Origin: Streptomyces massasporeus
GTDB taxonomy: Bacteria; Actinomycetota; Actinomycetes; Streptomycetales; Streptomycetaceae
Length of the DNA: 64,000 bases
Direction: 5' to 3'
Assembly (NCBI RefSeq): GCF_014648995.1
Contig: NZ_BMSE01000010.1
Span: 62,001-126,000, forward strand
The translations under genes and the position numbers were made by a program. Position 1 is the stretch's first letter. Each line of letters opens with the position of its first letter. Below are positions 1 through 9,955 of this stretch, one piece after another. The notes beneath the pieces were generated by a model that made no database searches, was not told the DNA's origin, and saw only the letters and a list, made by a program, of their open reading frames with translations.

Positions 1-1325
1 CCGCCGGCGTCCTGCACCGCGACATCAAGCCGGGCAACGTCCTCCTCGCACACGACGGACGCGTACTGCTCACGGACTTCGGCATCGCCCAGATCGAGGG
101 CGACACGACCATCACGCGCACCGGAGAGGTCGTCGGGTCGGTCGACTACCTGGCGCCCGAGCGGGTACGCGGCCACGACCCGGGACCGTCCTCCGACCTG
201 TGGGCCCTGGGCGCGACGCTCTACACAGCGGTCGAGGGCCGGTCGCCGTTCCGCCGCACCACGCCGCTGACCACCATGCAGGCCGTGGTGGAGGAGGAGG
301 CCGCCGAGCTCCAGCACGCCGGTCCGCTCACGCCCGTCATCATCTCCCTGCTGCGCAAGGACCCGAGCACCCGGCCCGACGCGTCCGAGGCGGAGCAGAT
401 GCTCGCCGAGGCGGCGGAAGGGCGGCGGCCGAACGGGGCGCAGGCGTACGTGCCCACGCAGTACGGCGGGGCGACGCCGTACCGGGACTCCCACAGTGGC
501 ACGGGGACGGCCGCCACCGGCACCTCCGGCACCGGCCCCGTCGGCACCGGCTCGGGTTCGCACACCCGGACACCGCTCCCGCCGCTGGCCGGCACCCCGG
601 CCACCGGGACGTCCACGGCCGGCACTCCGCCGTACGGCCCTACCGGCTCCACCACGATCGGCCCGGCGGCTACGGGCCCGCAGCCGGCCGGTACGGGCAG
701 GCGCCGCAGGCTGCGCACCCTCGCCCTGGTCGTCGCGCTCGCGGCCGTCATCGGCGGGGGTACGGCCGTGGTGCTCCAGCAGTGGCACCAGAACCGGCAG
801 GGCGACTCCGGCACGTCGGTCTCGACGACGGAGGGGCCGGGGGGATCGGTTCCGGACAGCTGGATCCGCTACGACGACCCGGCCGGGTTCAGCCTCTACC
901 TGCCGAAGGGGTGGAAGCGCACGCCCTTCGGCCCGCAGGGCGAGCTCAAGCAGATCGACTACTCACCGGACGACGGACGGCACTTCGTCCGGATCGCCGT
1001 CGACACATCACCGGACTTCGCCGACGCCAAGTCCCACCAGGAGGATCTGGAGCAGCAGGTCCAGAGGCTGGTCGACTACAAGCGGGTGACCATGGAGGAG
1101 AACATCTACCGGGACCGGAAGGGCTCGCTGTGGGAGTACACCTGGACGGCACTGGCCAAGGACCCGCCCTACGTCGCCGGGCCGCGCCACGCCATCGAGG
1201 AGACGTACTTCTCGCGGGACGGTGTCGAGTACGCGATCTACATGTCCACACCGCAGAAGGACTGGGCGAAGACGAGTAAGCAGTTCACATGGGTGCTGCA
1301 GGGCTGGCGGGAGAAGACCTCCTGA
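1..1325 (+). CDS. Ser/Thr protein kinase, transmembrane, 5'-truncated
   Basis: The gene enters from the left edge; the reading frame is open from base 3. The first visible residues already contain the catalytic loop (HRDIKPGN) and then DFG and APE, so the N-lobe lies outside the window. After the kinase C-lobe there is a Gly/Thr/Pro-rich juxtamembrane linker, one membrane helix near bases 715-775, and about 165 extracytoplasmic residues without PASTA repeats. The outer part begins with a D-P-A-G-F-S-L-Y-L-P stretch typical of PsbP-like sensor tails of actinobacterial kinases. It is first of four kinases in tandem on the same strand. Hanks-type kinases phosphorylate proteins on Ser/Thr; the ligand of the outer domain is unknown. 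All catalytic residues visible here are intact. Confidence 0.93.
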   Translation, partial: AGVLHRDIKPGNVLLAHDGRVLLTDFGIAQIEGDTTITRTGEVVGSVDYLAPERVRGHDPGPSSDLWALGATLYTAVEGRSPFRRTTPLTTMQAVVEEEAAELQHAGPLTPVIISLLRKDPSTRPDASEAEQMLAEAAEGRRPNGAQAYVPTQYGGATPYRDSHSGTGTAATGTSGTGPVGTGSGSHTRTPLPPLAGTPATGTSTAGTPPYGPTGSTTIGPAATGPQPAGTGRRRRLRTLALVVALAAVIGGGTAVVLQQWHQNRQGDSGTSVSTTEGPGGSVPDSWIRYDDPAGFSLYLPKGWKRTPFGPQGELKQIDYSPDDGRHFVRIAVDTSPDFADAKSHQEDLEQQVQRLVDYKRVTMEENIYRDRKGSLWEYTWTALAKDPPYVAGPRHAIEETYFSRDGVEYAIYMSTPQKDWAKTSKQFTWVLQGWREKTS

Positions 1326-1426
1326 GGCGGGGCCACTTCTGACGTAGGCCGACGGGGGCTGTCTGTTTCGGCCACCCGCACCTCGCCGCCCCGGAGCGCT
1401 TCCGTCCGTTGGGGCATGATTGCCGC

Positions 1427-2620
<1,194 letters not shown>

Positions 2621-2745
2621 CGACGGCCGAGCCCCGCACCGCACCGCGACAAAGGGGGCGATAAGCCCCCTCCGACGTCACGGGTCGGTGACCGGCTCGC
2701 GTCCTTTGTGGATCCGCGGGCGGTTGGCGCGATATGGATGAACCC

Positions 2746-4410
2746 ATGAGCAACAACGGGGGAGCCCGATCCGGGGCCGACGAGCCAACGAGTTTTGTAC
2801 TGCAACCGCCGAACCAGCAGGCGCCGGTGCCGGGCAATCCCTACGCCACGCCGGCCGCGTCACCCACCCGGGTCGTGCCGCCCCAGGCGGCCCAGTCGGC
2901 CCAGACCTCCGAGGATCCCGGTGCGGGGCGGCTCATCGCCGGACGCTACCGGCTGCTGGCCAAGCTCGGACACGGCGGCATGGGCACGGTGTGGCGCGCC
3001 AAGGACGAGACGGTGGACCGCGAGGTCGCCGTCAAGGAACCTCGCGTCCCCGAGCATCTTCCCGAACGCGAACGATCCAACGCCTTCGAGCGAATGCGCC
3101 GCGAGGCCCGGGCGGCGGCCCGGCTCGACCACCCGGCGGTGGTCGACGTGCACGACGTCGCAGTCGTGGAGGACCAGCCCTGGATCGTGATGGAGCTGGT
3201 GCGGGGCCGCTCACTCGGTGACGCGCTCCAGGAGGGCACCCTGTCCGCGCGCGAGGCCGCCCGGATCGGCCTTGAGGTGCTGGGCGCGCTGGAGGCCGCG
3301 CACGCGGCGGGCATCCTGCACCGCGACGTGAAACCGGACAACGTGATGCTCGGCCGGCACGACCGGGTCGTCCTCACGGACTTCGGGATCGCCCAGATAG
3401 AGGGCGAGACCAACCTGACCGACACCGGCGGTTTCGTCGGCTCTCCCGAGTACATAGCGCCCGAGCGCGTGCTGGGGCAGCGCCCGGGGCCCGCCAGTGA
3501 CCTGTGGTCCCTCGGTGTGGTGCTCTACGCGGCGACGGAGGGCGTCTCCCCGTTCCGCCGCAGCAACACCCCCGCCACACTCCAGTCCGTCCTCAACGCC
3601 ACGCCCGCACCGCCCGCTTCGGCCCAGGGCCCGCTCGCCGAGGCCATCAACGGCCTGCTGCACAAGGACCCGGCCCGCCGCCCGAACGCCGCGCGGGTGC
3701 GGGCCCTGCTGGAGGCGGCCGCGAATCCGCCCGCCGCCCGGCCCACGCAGGCCGTGCGGGTCATGGGCCCGGGCGAGGGCGGCCGGGGCGTCCGGCTCGG
3801 CCGGAAGGCCTGGACCGGACTGGGTGCCGCGGTCGTCGCGGCGGCGGTGACGGCGTACCTGGTGATCGCGGACCCGTTCGCCGGGCCGCTGCCCGAGGGC
3901 TGGGAGGTCAAGCAGGAGAAGGACCTCGCCGCGTCGCTCGCCGTCCCCGCCGAGTACCAGCGCACGGTGCCCGACCGGAAGTCCGACCAGGACCACTGGG
4001 TCACGTACACCGACTGGAGCGGCAGCATCTGGATCGGCCTGACCCTGGAGAAGAAGGCCGAGGACACCGGCGGCAACATCGCGGGCTCCGCGGCCGCCGA
4101 GATGTACGACGACGACACCCGGTTCAAGGAGAGCGGCAGCTACGAGCTCGACATGGACGAGGGGCCGAAGAAGTCGGATCCCAGGGTGACCACGTACCGG
4201 GACAAGAAGGCCGCCCGGAACACCGTCCCCTTCAGGACCGACGACAGCGAGAACCCCCGCCCCCGGGAACTCCAGATCTTCTACTACCGGACCCCCGGCG
4301 GCGACATGTACAAGCTCACCGTGAGCTACCCGGGCAAGGGCGACTTCGTCGAGCGCGGACGCGAGGTGGCGAGCGCGGCCATCGCGAACCTGGACATCGA
4401 CAAGACCTGA
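2746..4410 (+). CDS. Ser/Thr protein kinase with extracytoplasmic sensor domain
   Basis: About 554 residues. A Gln/Pro/Ala-rich N-terminal extension of some 65 residues precedes a full kinase domain (GHGGMG loop, VAVKE lysine, HRDVKPDN, DFG, SPEY-IAPER). One membrane helix lies near bases 3810-3870, then about 175 charged residues outside the membrane rich in Asp, Lys and Tyr, resembling the outer part of the first kinase. Alternative ATG at 2734. I prefer 2746 because the residues after it (MSNN) parallel the next paralogue (MSND), and because a GATATG -10-like hexamer at 2731-2736 would place transcription start close to 2746, giving a leaderless message. All catalytic residues are present. 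Likely an envelope-stress sensor; substrate unknown. Confidence 0.92.
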   Translation: MSNNGGARSGADEPTSFVLQPPNQQAPVPGNPYATPAASPTRVVPPQAAQSAQTSEDPGAGRLIAGRYRLLAKLGHGGMGTVWRAKDETVDREVAVKEPRVPEHLPERERSNAFERMRREARAAARLDHPAVVDVHDVAVVEDQPWIVMELVRGRSLGDALQEGTLSAREAARIGLEVLGALEAAHAAGILHRDVKPDNVMLGRHDRVVLTDFGIAQIEGETNLTDTGGFVGSPEYIAPERVLGQRPGPASDLWSLGVVLYAATEGVSPFRRSNTPATLQSVLNATPAPPASAQGPLAEAINGLLHKDPARRPNAARVRALLEAAANPPAARPTQAVRVMGPGEGGRGVRLGRKAWTGLGAAVVAAAVTAYLVIADPFAGPLPEGWEVKQEKDLAASLAVPAEYQRTVPDRKSDQDHWVTYTDWSGSIWIGLTLEKKAEDTGGNIAGSAAAEMYDDDTRFKESGSYELDMDEGPKKSDPRVTTYRDKKAARNTVPFRTDDSENPRPRELQIFYYRTPGGDMYKLTVSYPGKGDFVERGREVASAAIANLDIDKT

Positions 4411-4482
4411 TCCCGGTCCGTCCAACTGCCGTGAAAACGACCCGCGTCGACAATCAGGCGCCGCGCGGGGTACTGATGGGGC

Positions 4483-6213
4483 ATGAGTAACGACGGGGGC
4501 GGGACGGACGACGCCCGGGGCCGAATGGTCGGCGGGCGGTACCGGCTGATCGAGCGCATCGGCTCCGGCGGCACCGGCACCGTCTGGCGGGCCCACGACG
4601 ACCTCGCACAGCGTGAAGTCGCCGTCAGACAGCCCCGGTTGCCGGGCGGCCCGGACGACGAGGGCCACCGGCGGGCGGCCCACCGGCTCCACCGTGAGGC
4701 CCGGGCCGCAGCCCGTGTCGACCATCCCGCCGCCGTCACCATCCACGACGTGGTCGTCGAGGCGGAGCAGCGGGACGAACGACCCGGTCCCATAGGCCCC
4801 GACGAACTCGACGCGGCCGAGGCGCTCGACGGGCTGCCGTGGATCGTCATGGAGTTGGTACCCGGGGAGTCCCTGCGCGAGACACTCCGACGCGGGCCGG
4901 TCGACGTGCGCGAGGCCGCCCGGATCGGTCTCGCCGTGCTCGGTGCCCTGCGCGCCGCGCACTCCGTCGGCATCGTGCACCGGGACGTGAAGCCCGCCCA
5001 TGTGCTGCTCGGCCCGCACGGGCGAGTCGTCGTCACCGACTTCGGCATCGCCCACGTCCAGGGCGAGGGCTTCCTCACCGCGGGCGGGGAGTCCGCCGCG
5101 GACTCGCTGGAGTTCGTCGCCCCCGAGAGGGTGTCCGGCCGCATCGCGGGGCCCGCGTCCGACCTGTGGTCGCTGGGTGCCCTGCTGTACACGGTCGTCG
5201 AGGGCTCGTCCCCGTTCCTGCGGGCCACGCCGGAGGCCACGCTCGCCGCGATCCTCGCGGCCGAGCCGCCCGAACCGACGCGGGCCGGCCCTCTCGGGCC
5301 GTTGATCGCACGACTGCTGGTGCCGGACCCCGAACAGCGGCCGGCCGCCGAGCAGGTCGCGAAGGACCTGGAGGCGGCGGCGGGACCGGTACCAGTACCG
5401 GCACCGGCCGAGCGGCCGCAGCCGGCCGAACCCATACGCACCCCCGACGCCCCGGTGTCCGCTGCCGTGCCCGCCGGTCAGCCCGCCCCGGTGCCGGCTG
5501 CCGTGCCCTCCGGACAGCTCGACCCCGTGCCCGCCCCCGCGCCCTCCGGACACCCCACCTCCGCCCCCGCGCCCTCCGGACGCCCCACCTCCACCCCCGC
5601 GCCCGCCGCCCAGGACAGCCCCCCGTCCGCCCCTCGCCAAAGCCTCCTCCGCCCCGGCCCCCTCGCCCTCCTCTCCGCCTTGCTCGCCGGTGGTATAGGG
5701 GCCGTCACCCAACTCGCGGAGCCCAGCAGCGCGGAGAGCGCCGGGCAGGCCGCCGACGTGGCCGACGCCTGGATCCCGCACCCCGAGCCGGACCTGGCGG
5801 CCGTGCTCCACCTCCCGTCCCACTACCGCCCGCTCGGCCGGACCGGCAGCGCGACCGACCAGCCCCGCACCGTGCTCTACGGCGACGAGCGGACCGGCAC
5901 GATCCAGGTCCGTCTCCTCTCCTGGGACAGCGCCCCGGCCACCCCGATGGACCAGGCCAGGAAGGCGCACGACACCCAGGGGGAAACGCGGTACACCCGC
6001 ACCACCGTCCAGGGCCGGGAAGCCGCCCTCGCCGACACCACGTACCTCCGGGGCGACACCCCGCGACGCGTCATGCGGCTGATCGCCCGCAGCGGCGACG
6101 ACCGCATGTACGAACTGCGCGTCGACATGACCAAGGGCACGCCGGAGGAGGAGGAAGGCACCTCGGTGTTCGAGGGGGTCCGGGCGCGGCTCGGCAGCGC
6201 CCCGGGATCGTAA
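4483..6213 (+). CDS. Ser/Thr kinase paralogue, probable pseudokinase
   Basis: 576 residues with the same architecture as its neighbours: kinase domain, long Pro/Ala/Ser linker with imperfect APSGxPTS-type repeats, one membrane helix near bases 5655-5720, and about 165 outer residues. Key residues differ. The beta-3 lysine is Arg49 (VAVRQ), the catalytic-loop asparagine is His173 (HRDVKPAH), and the usual GSPEY of the activation segment reads DSLEF. Asp168 of HRD and the DFG (Asp186) remain. Loss of both the ATP-anchoring Lys and the Mg-binding Asn normally abolishes or strongly lowers activity, so a regulatory pseudokinase role is inferred. ATG 4483 sits 6 nt after TACTGA (4471-4476), consistent with a leaderless message. 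Confidence 0.92.
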   Translation: MSNDGGGTDDARGRMVGGRYRLIERIGSGGTGTVWRAHDDLAQREVAVRQPRLPGGPDDEGHRRAAHRLHREARAAARVDHPAAVTIHDVVVEAEQRDERPGPIGPDELDAAEALDGLPWIVMELVPGESLRETLRRGPVDVREAARIGLAVLGALRAAHSVGIVHRDVKPAHVLLGPHGRVVVTDFGIAHVQGEGFLTAGGESAADSLEFVAPERVSGRIAGPASDLWSLGALLYTVVEGSSPFLRATPEATLAAILAAEPPEPTRAGPLGPLIARLLVPDPEQRPAAEQVAKDLEAAAGPVPVPAPAERPQPAEPIRTPDAPVSAAVPAGQPAPVPAAVPSGQLDPVPAPAPSGHPTSAPAPSGRPTSTPAPAAQDSPPSAPRQSLLRPGPLALLSALLAGGIGAVTQLAEPSSAESAGQAADVADAWIPHPEPDLAAVLHLPSHYRPLGRTGSATDQPRTVLYGDERTGTIQVRLLSWDSAPATPMDQARKAHDTQGETRYTRTTVQGREAALADTTYLRGDTPRRVMRLIARSGDDRMYELRVDMTKGTPEEEEGTSVFEGVRARLGSAPGS

Positions 6214-6312
6214 AAGGCCGAATCACCTCAACCGGTCACCGCACAACGTCCTGATCAGCGCGTTTGTTGCCAGCAGTCACTGGCGTCGTGTGTGCACTCG
6301 GTGAAGCCGTAT

Positions 6313-6351
6313 TACCGACGGGTACCCAAAGCCTGCGTCGCGGCATACCCT
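6313..6351 (+). promoter_or_regulatory. Promoter and operator-like inverted repeat before the aldehyde dehydrogenase
   Basis: A perfect inverted repeat TACC-GACG-GGTA spans 6313-6324 and overlaps the 8-bp palindrome GGGTACCC (6320-6327). A TACCCT -10-like hexamer lies at 6346-6351, 7 nt before the ATG, so the transcript is probably leaderless. The repeat sits where a repressor would block polymerase. The cognate regulator is unknown. Confidence 0.45.
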
Positions 6352-6358
6352 GCGCCTC

Positions 6359-7996
6359 ATGACGGACGCGCAGGCCGCCGAGAAGACGGCAGAGACCGGC
6401 ACGGCACAGACCGGCACGAACCCCCTCGCCCCCGCCCCGGAGGGCGCCCGCACCGCGGCGGACGTGGTCACGCCCGAGCTGGTCGCCCAGCTCACCAAGG
6501 GCGTCGCCGGCTCCGGCCGGACCGCCAACCACACGCCGTTCACCGGTGAGAAGCTGGCCGACCTCCCCGAGTCGACGCCCGAGGACGTGGCGAAGGCCTT
6601 CGAAGCGGCCCGGGCCGCCCAGACCGTGTGGGCGCAGACCCCCGTACGGCAGCGCGCCGCCGTCCTGCTCCGCTTCCACGACCTGGTGCTGGAGCGCCAG
6701 GCCGAGGTGCTCGACCTCATCCAGCTGGAGACCGGCAAGGCCCGGCTGCACGCCCACGAGGAGGTCCAGGCCGTCGCGGTCGCCGCCCGGCACTACGGCC
6801 GCAAGGCCCCCGCCTACCTCCGGCCCAAGCGGCACGCAGGCGCCATGCCGACTCTGACGAAGGTCACCGAGCTGCGCCACCCGCGCGGTGTCGTGGGCCA
6901 GATCGCCCCCTGGAACTACCCCCTGGAGCTGTCGGTCGGCGACGCGCTCCCGGCCTTCGTCGCGGGCAACGCCGTCGTCATGAAGCCGGACACGGAGACC
7001 TGCCTGACCGCCCTGTGGGCCCGTGACCTGCTGATCGAGGCCGGACTGCCCGCCGACGTCTTCCAGATCGTCCTCGGCGACGGCCCGGTCGTCGGCCCCG
7101 AGGTCGTCCGGCACGCCGACTACGTCTCCTTCACCGGCTCCACCCGCACCGGCCGCGAGGTCGCCCAGGGCGCGGCGGCCCGGCTGGTGGGCGTCTCGCT
7201 CGAACTCGGCGGCAAGAACGCCATGCTGGTCCTGGAGGACGCCGACATCGAGAAGGCTGCGGCCGGCGCCGTCCGCGCCTGCTTCTCCTCCGCCGGCCAG
7301 CTCTGCATCTCCATCGAGCGGCTCTACGTCCACGAGTCGATCGCCGACGCCTTCCTGGAGCGCTTCGCCGCCCGCACGAAGGCCATGCGCCTCGGCACGT
7401 CCCTGGCGTACGGCGCCGACATGGGTTCCCTGGTCGGCGAGCGCCAGCTCGACACGGTCACGCGGCACGTGGAGGAGGCCGTCGCCAAGGGCGCGAAGGT
7501 CGTCGCGGGCGGTGTGGCCCGCCCCGACATCGGCCCGTACTTCTTCGAGCCCACGATCCTCGACGGGGTCGTCACGGACATGTCCGTCTGCGGCGAGGAG
7601 ACGTTCGGCCCGGTCGTCTCCGTCTACCGCTTCACCGACGAGGACGAGGTCATCGAGCGCGCCAATGCCACCGCCTACGGCCTGAACTCCTCGGTCTGGA
7701 CGAAGAACGGCCGCCGCGGCCAGGAGGTCGCCGCCCGCCTGCGTACCGGCACCGTCAACATCAACGAGGGCTACGCCCCCGCCTACGGCAGCGTCCAGTC
7801 CCCGATGGGCGGCATGAAGGACTCCGGCCTCGGCCGCCGCCACGGCTCCGAGGGCATCCTCAAGTACACCGAGGCCCAGACGGTCGCCCACCAGCGCGTG
7901 CTCCCCATGGCCCCCTCGCTGGGCATGGACGACGAGAAGTACGCCCAGTTCATGAGCCGCAGCCTGCGCCTGATGAAGGCGTTCCGGTTCCGGTAG
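6359..7996 (+). CDS. gabD: Succinate-semialdehyde dehydrogenase (NADP+)
   Basis: 545-residue aldehyde dehydrogenase of the GabD2 type. It should oxidise succinic semialdehyde to succinate with NADP+, at the end of GABA and related amine degradation, feeding the TCA cycle. Visible motifs: PWNYPLELS coenzyme region, FTGSTRTG, catalytic Glu282 in LELGGKN, catalytic Cys316 in GQLCIS, and the ETFGPVVS segment. The first 40 residues are a low-complexity Ala/Thr/Pro extension. ATG 6359 lies just after a -10-like hexamer, suggesting a leaderless message. A GMC oxidoreductase follows 38 bp downstream, so the two are probably co-transcribed. The substrate assignment is by family resemblance; another semialdehyde is possible. 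Confidence 0.9.
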   Translation: MTDAQAAEKTAETGTAQTGTNPLAPAPEGARTAADVVTPELVAQLTKGVAGSGRTANHTPFTGEKLADLPESTPEDVAKAFEAARAAQTVWAQTPVRQRAAVLLRFHDLVLERQAEVLDLIQLETGKARLHAHEEVQAVAVAARHYGRKAPAYLRPKRHAGAMPTLTKVTELRHPRGVVGQIAPWNYPLELSVGDALPAFVAGNAVVMKPDTETCLTALWARDLLIEAGLPADVFQIVLGDGPVVGPEVVRHADYVSFTGSTRTGREVAQGAAARLVGVSLELGGKNAMLVLEDADIEKAAAGAVRACFSSAGQLCISIERLYVHESIADAFLERFAARTKAMRLGTSLAYGADMGSLVGERQLDTVTRHVEEAVAKGAKVVAGGVARPDIGPYFFEPTILDGVVTDMSVCGEETFGPVVSVYRFTDEDEVIERANATAYGLNSSVWTKNGRRGQEVAARLRTGTVNINEGYAPAYGSVQSPMGGMKDSGLGRRHGSEGILKYTEAQTVAHQRVLPMAPSLGMDDEKYAQFMSRSLRLMKAFRFR

Positions 7997-8034
7997 ACGA
8001 CCCTCGCTTCAGCCACTCAAAGGGGAGACGGCAC

Positions 8035-9819
8035 GTGCCTCAGGACGCTTACGACTACGACGTCATCGTCGTGGGTTCCGGCTTCGGCGGCTCGGTGACC
8101 GCCCTGCGCCTCACGGAAAAGGGATACAAGGTCGGCGTCCTGGAAGCCGGCCGCCGCTTCACCCGCGAGACCCTCCCGAAGAACTCCTGGGACCTCAAGA
8201 ACTACCTCTGGGCCCCGAAGCTCGGCATGTACGGCATCCAGCGCATCCATCTGCTGGGCAACGTCATGGTCCTGGCCGGCGCGGGCGTCGGCGGCGGCTC
8301 CCTGAACTACGCCAACACCCTCTACGTCCCGCCGAAGCCGTTCTTCGAGGACCCCCAGTGGCGTGACATCACCGACTGGCAGGACGAGCTGGCGCCGTAC
8401 TACGACCAGGCCCGGCGCATGCTGGGCGTACGGCTCAACCCGACCATGACCCCCTCCGACGTGCACCTGAAGGCCGCCGCGGAGCGCATGGGCTGCGGCG
8501 ACTCCTTCCACATGGCCCCGGTCGGCGTCTTCTTCGGCGACGGCGAGGACGCCGACGGCTCGGCGAAGGCCAAGCCGGGCCAGGAGGTGCCCGACCCGTA
8601 CTTCGGCGGCGCGGGCCCGTCCCGCAAGGCCTGCGCGGAGTGCGGCGAGTGCATGACCGGCTGCCGCCACGGCGCCAAGAACACCCTCAACGAGAACTAT
8701 CTGCACCTCGCCGAGAAGGCCGGAGCGGTCGTCCACCCCATGACCACGGTCGTGTCGGTCACCGACGACTCGCGTGGCGGCTACGCCGTCGCCACCCTGC
8801 CCACCGACGACCGCGGCAAGAAGAAGGGCCGCACCTACACGGCTCGGCGGGTGGTCCTCGCCGCCGGCACCTACGGCACCCAGACCCTCCTGCACCGCAT
8901 GAAGGCGGGCGGCCGGCTGCCGTACCTCTCGGACAAGCTGGGCGAGCTGACCCGCACCAACTCCGAGGCCCTGGTCGGCGCCCAGACCGACGACCGGCGC
9001 TACCGCAAGGCGCACGGCGTGCCCAAGGCCGACTTCACCCGGGGCGTGGCCATCACGTCCTCCATCCACCCCGACGCCAACACCCACATCGAGCCGGTCC
9101 GCTACGGCAAGGGCTCCAACTCGATGGGCGGCCTGTCCATCCTCCAGGTGCCGTACGCGGGGACGAACTCGGGCAGCTCGCGGGTCCTGGGCTTCCTCGC
9201 CAACGCGGCGAAGCACCCACTCCTGGTGCTGCGCTCGCTGTCGAACCGCCGCTGGTCGGAGCGGACCATCATCGGCCTGGTGATGCAGTCGCTGGACAAC
9301 TCCCTGACGACCTACGTGAAACCGTCGGGTGTCGGCCGCGGCCTGCTCACCGCCCGCCAGGGCCACGGCGCCCCCAACCCCAAGCAGATCAAGGCCGCCA
9401 CGGAGGGTGCGTCGGCACTCGCCGCCGAGATCAACGGCTTCGCGGGCTCCAACGTCGGCGAACTGATGGGCACCCCGCTCACCGCCCACTTCCTGGGCGG
9501 CTGCCCGATCGGCGACTCCCGCGAGTCCGGCGTGATCGACCCGTACCACCGCCTGTACGGCCACCCCGGCATCTCGGTCGTCGACGGGGCCGCGGTCTCC
9601 GCCAACCTGGGCGTCAACCCGTCCCTCACCATCACCGCCCAGGCCGAGCGGGCGATGTCCTACTGGCCCAACAAGGGCGAGGAGGACCCGCGCCCGCAGC
9701 AGGGCACCTACGAGCGTCTCCAGCCCGTCGAGCCCAAGTTCCCGGCGGTCCCGGCGGAGGCGTTCGGCGCGCTGAAGCTGCCGTTCCTCGGCATGCCGGC
9801 CGTACCGCCGAAGAAGTAA
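8035..9819 (+). CDS. GMC-family FAD oxidoreductase (cholesterol-oxidase-like)
   Basis: 594 residues. The N-terminal FAD Rossmann motif is GSGFGG at residues 14-19, and the C-terminal GMC signature runs around GDSRESGVIDPYHR to the NPSLTITAQAE segment. It should oxidise an alcohol or sterol with O2 or another acceptor. A CxxCxxCxxxC cluster at Cys200, 203, 206 and 210 sits inside the substrate domain, as in mycobacterial ChoD-like proteins, and has the spacing of an iron-sulfur ligand set. Start GTG 8035 has the Shine-Dalgarno AGGGGAG 6-12 nt upstream. No signal peptide is seen, so it should be cytoplasmic. The natural substrate cannot be told from sequence. Confidence 0.88.
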   Translation: MPQDAYDYDVIVVGSGFGGSVTALRLTEKGYKVGVLEAGRRFTRETLPKNSWDLKNYLWAPKLGMYGIQRIHLLGNVMVLAGAGVGGGSLNYANTLYVPPKPFFEDPQWRDITDWQDELAPYYDQARRMLGVRLNPTMTPSDVHLKAAAERMGCGDSFHMAPVGVFFGDGEDADGSAKAKPGQEVPDPYFGGAGPSRKACAECGECMTGCRHGAKNTLNENYLHLAEKAGAVVHPMTTVVSVTDDSRGGYAVATLPTDDRGKKKGRTYTARRVVLAAGTYGTQTLLHRMKAGGRLPYLSDKLGELTRTNSEALVGAQTDDRRYRKAHGVPKADFTRGVAITSSIHPDANTHIEPVRYGKGSNSMGGLSILQVPYAGTNSGSSRVLGFLANAAKHPLLVLRSLSNRRWSERTIIGLVMQSLDNSLTTYVKPSGVGRGLLTARQGHGAPNPKQIKAATEGASALAAEINGFAGSNVGELMGTPLTAHFLGGCPIGDSRESGVIDPYHRLYGHPGISVVDGAAVSANLGVNPSLTITAQAERAMSYWPNKGEEDPRPQQGTYERLQPVEPKFPAVPAEAFGALKLPFLGMPAVPPKK

Positions 9820-9873
9820 CCGGCATCCTTCACCGGGAAGCCGAAGAAGTAACCGGGACCCTCACCAGGAAGA
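9808..9873 (+). repeat. 33-bp tandem duplication across a stop codon
   Basis: The segment starting at 9808 (ccgaagaagtaaccgg...) is repeated, imperfectly, from 9841. The first copy includes the last codons and stop of the GMC oxidoreductase; the second lies just behind it, so the gene end has been copied into the untranslated tail. The first 16 bases are identical in both copies. Confidence 0.8.
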
Positions 9874-9880
9874 CGACACA

Positions 9881-9922
9881 GAAGAGGGACCTGCGCCCCC
9901 CTCCGAGCGCAGGTCCCTCTTC
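9881..9922. terminator. Bidirectional intrinsic terminator
   Basis: Perfect 16-bp stem: 9881-9896 pairs with 9907-9922, with a 10-nt loop. It lies between the converging GMC oxidoreductase and the LAETG surface protein and would serve both strands; its right arm ends in ctcttct. Confidence 0.92.
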
Positions 9923-9955
9923 TGCTTGGTGCAACGGCCTGTCGGCCGCTACGGC

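Noticed and set aside
200..1279. Long open frames on other strands and frames inside almost every gene
   Set aside because: Typical of DNA with more than 70 percent GC: Arg/Ala/Pro/Gly-rich translations without motifs, opposite a clearly coding frame.
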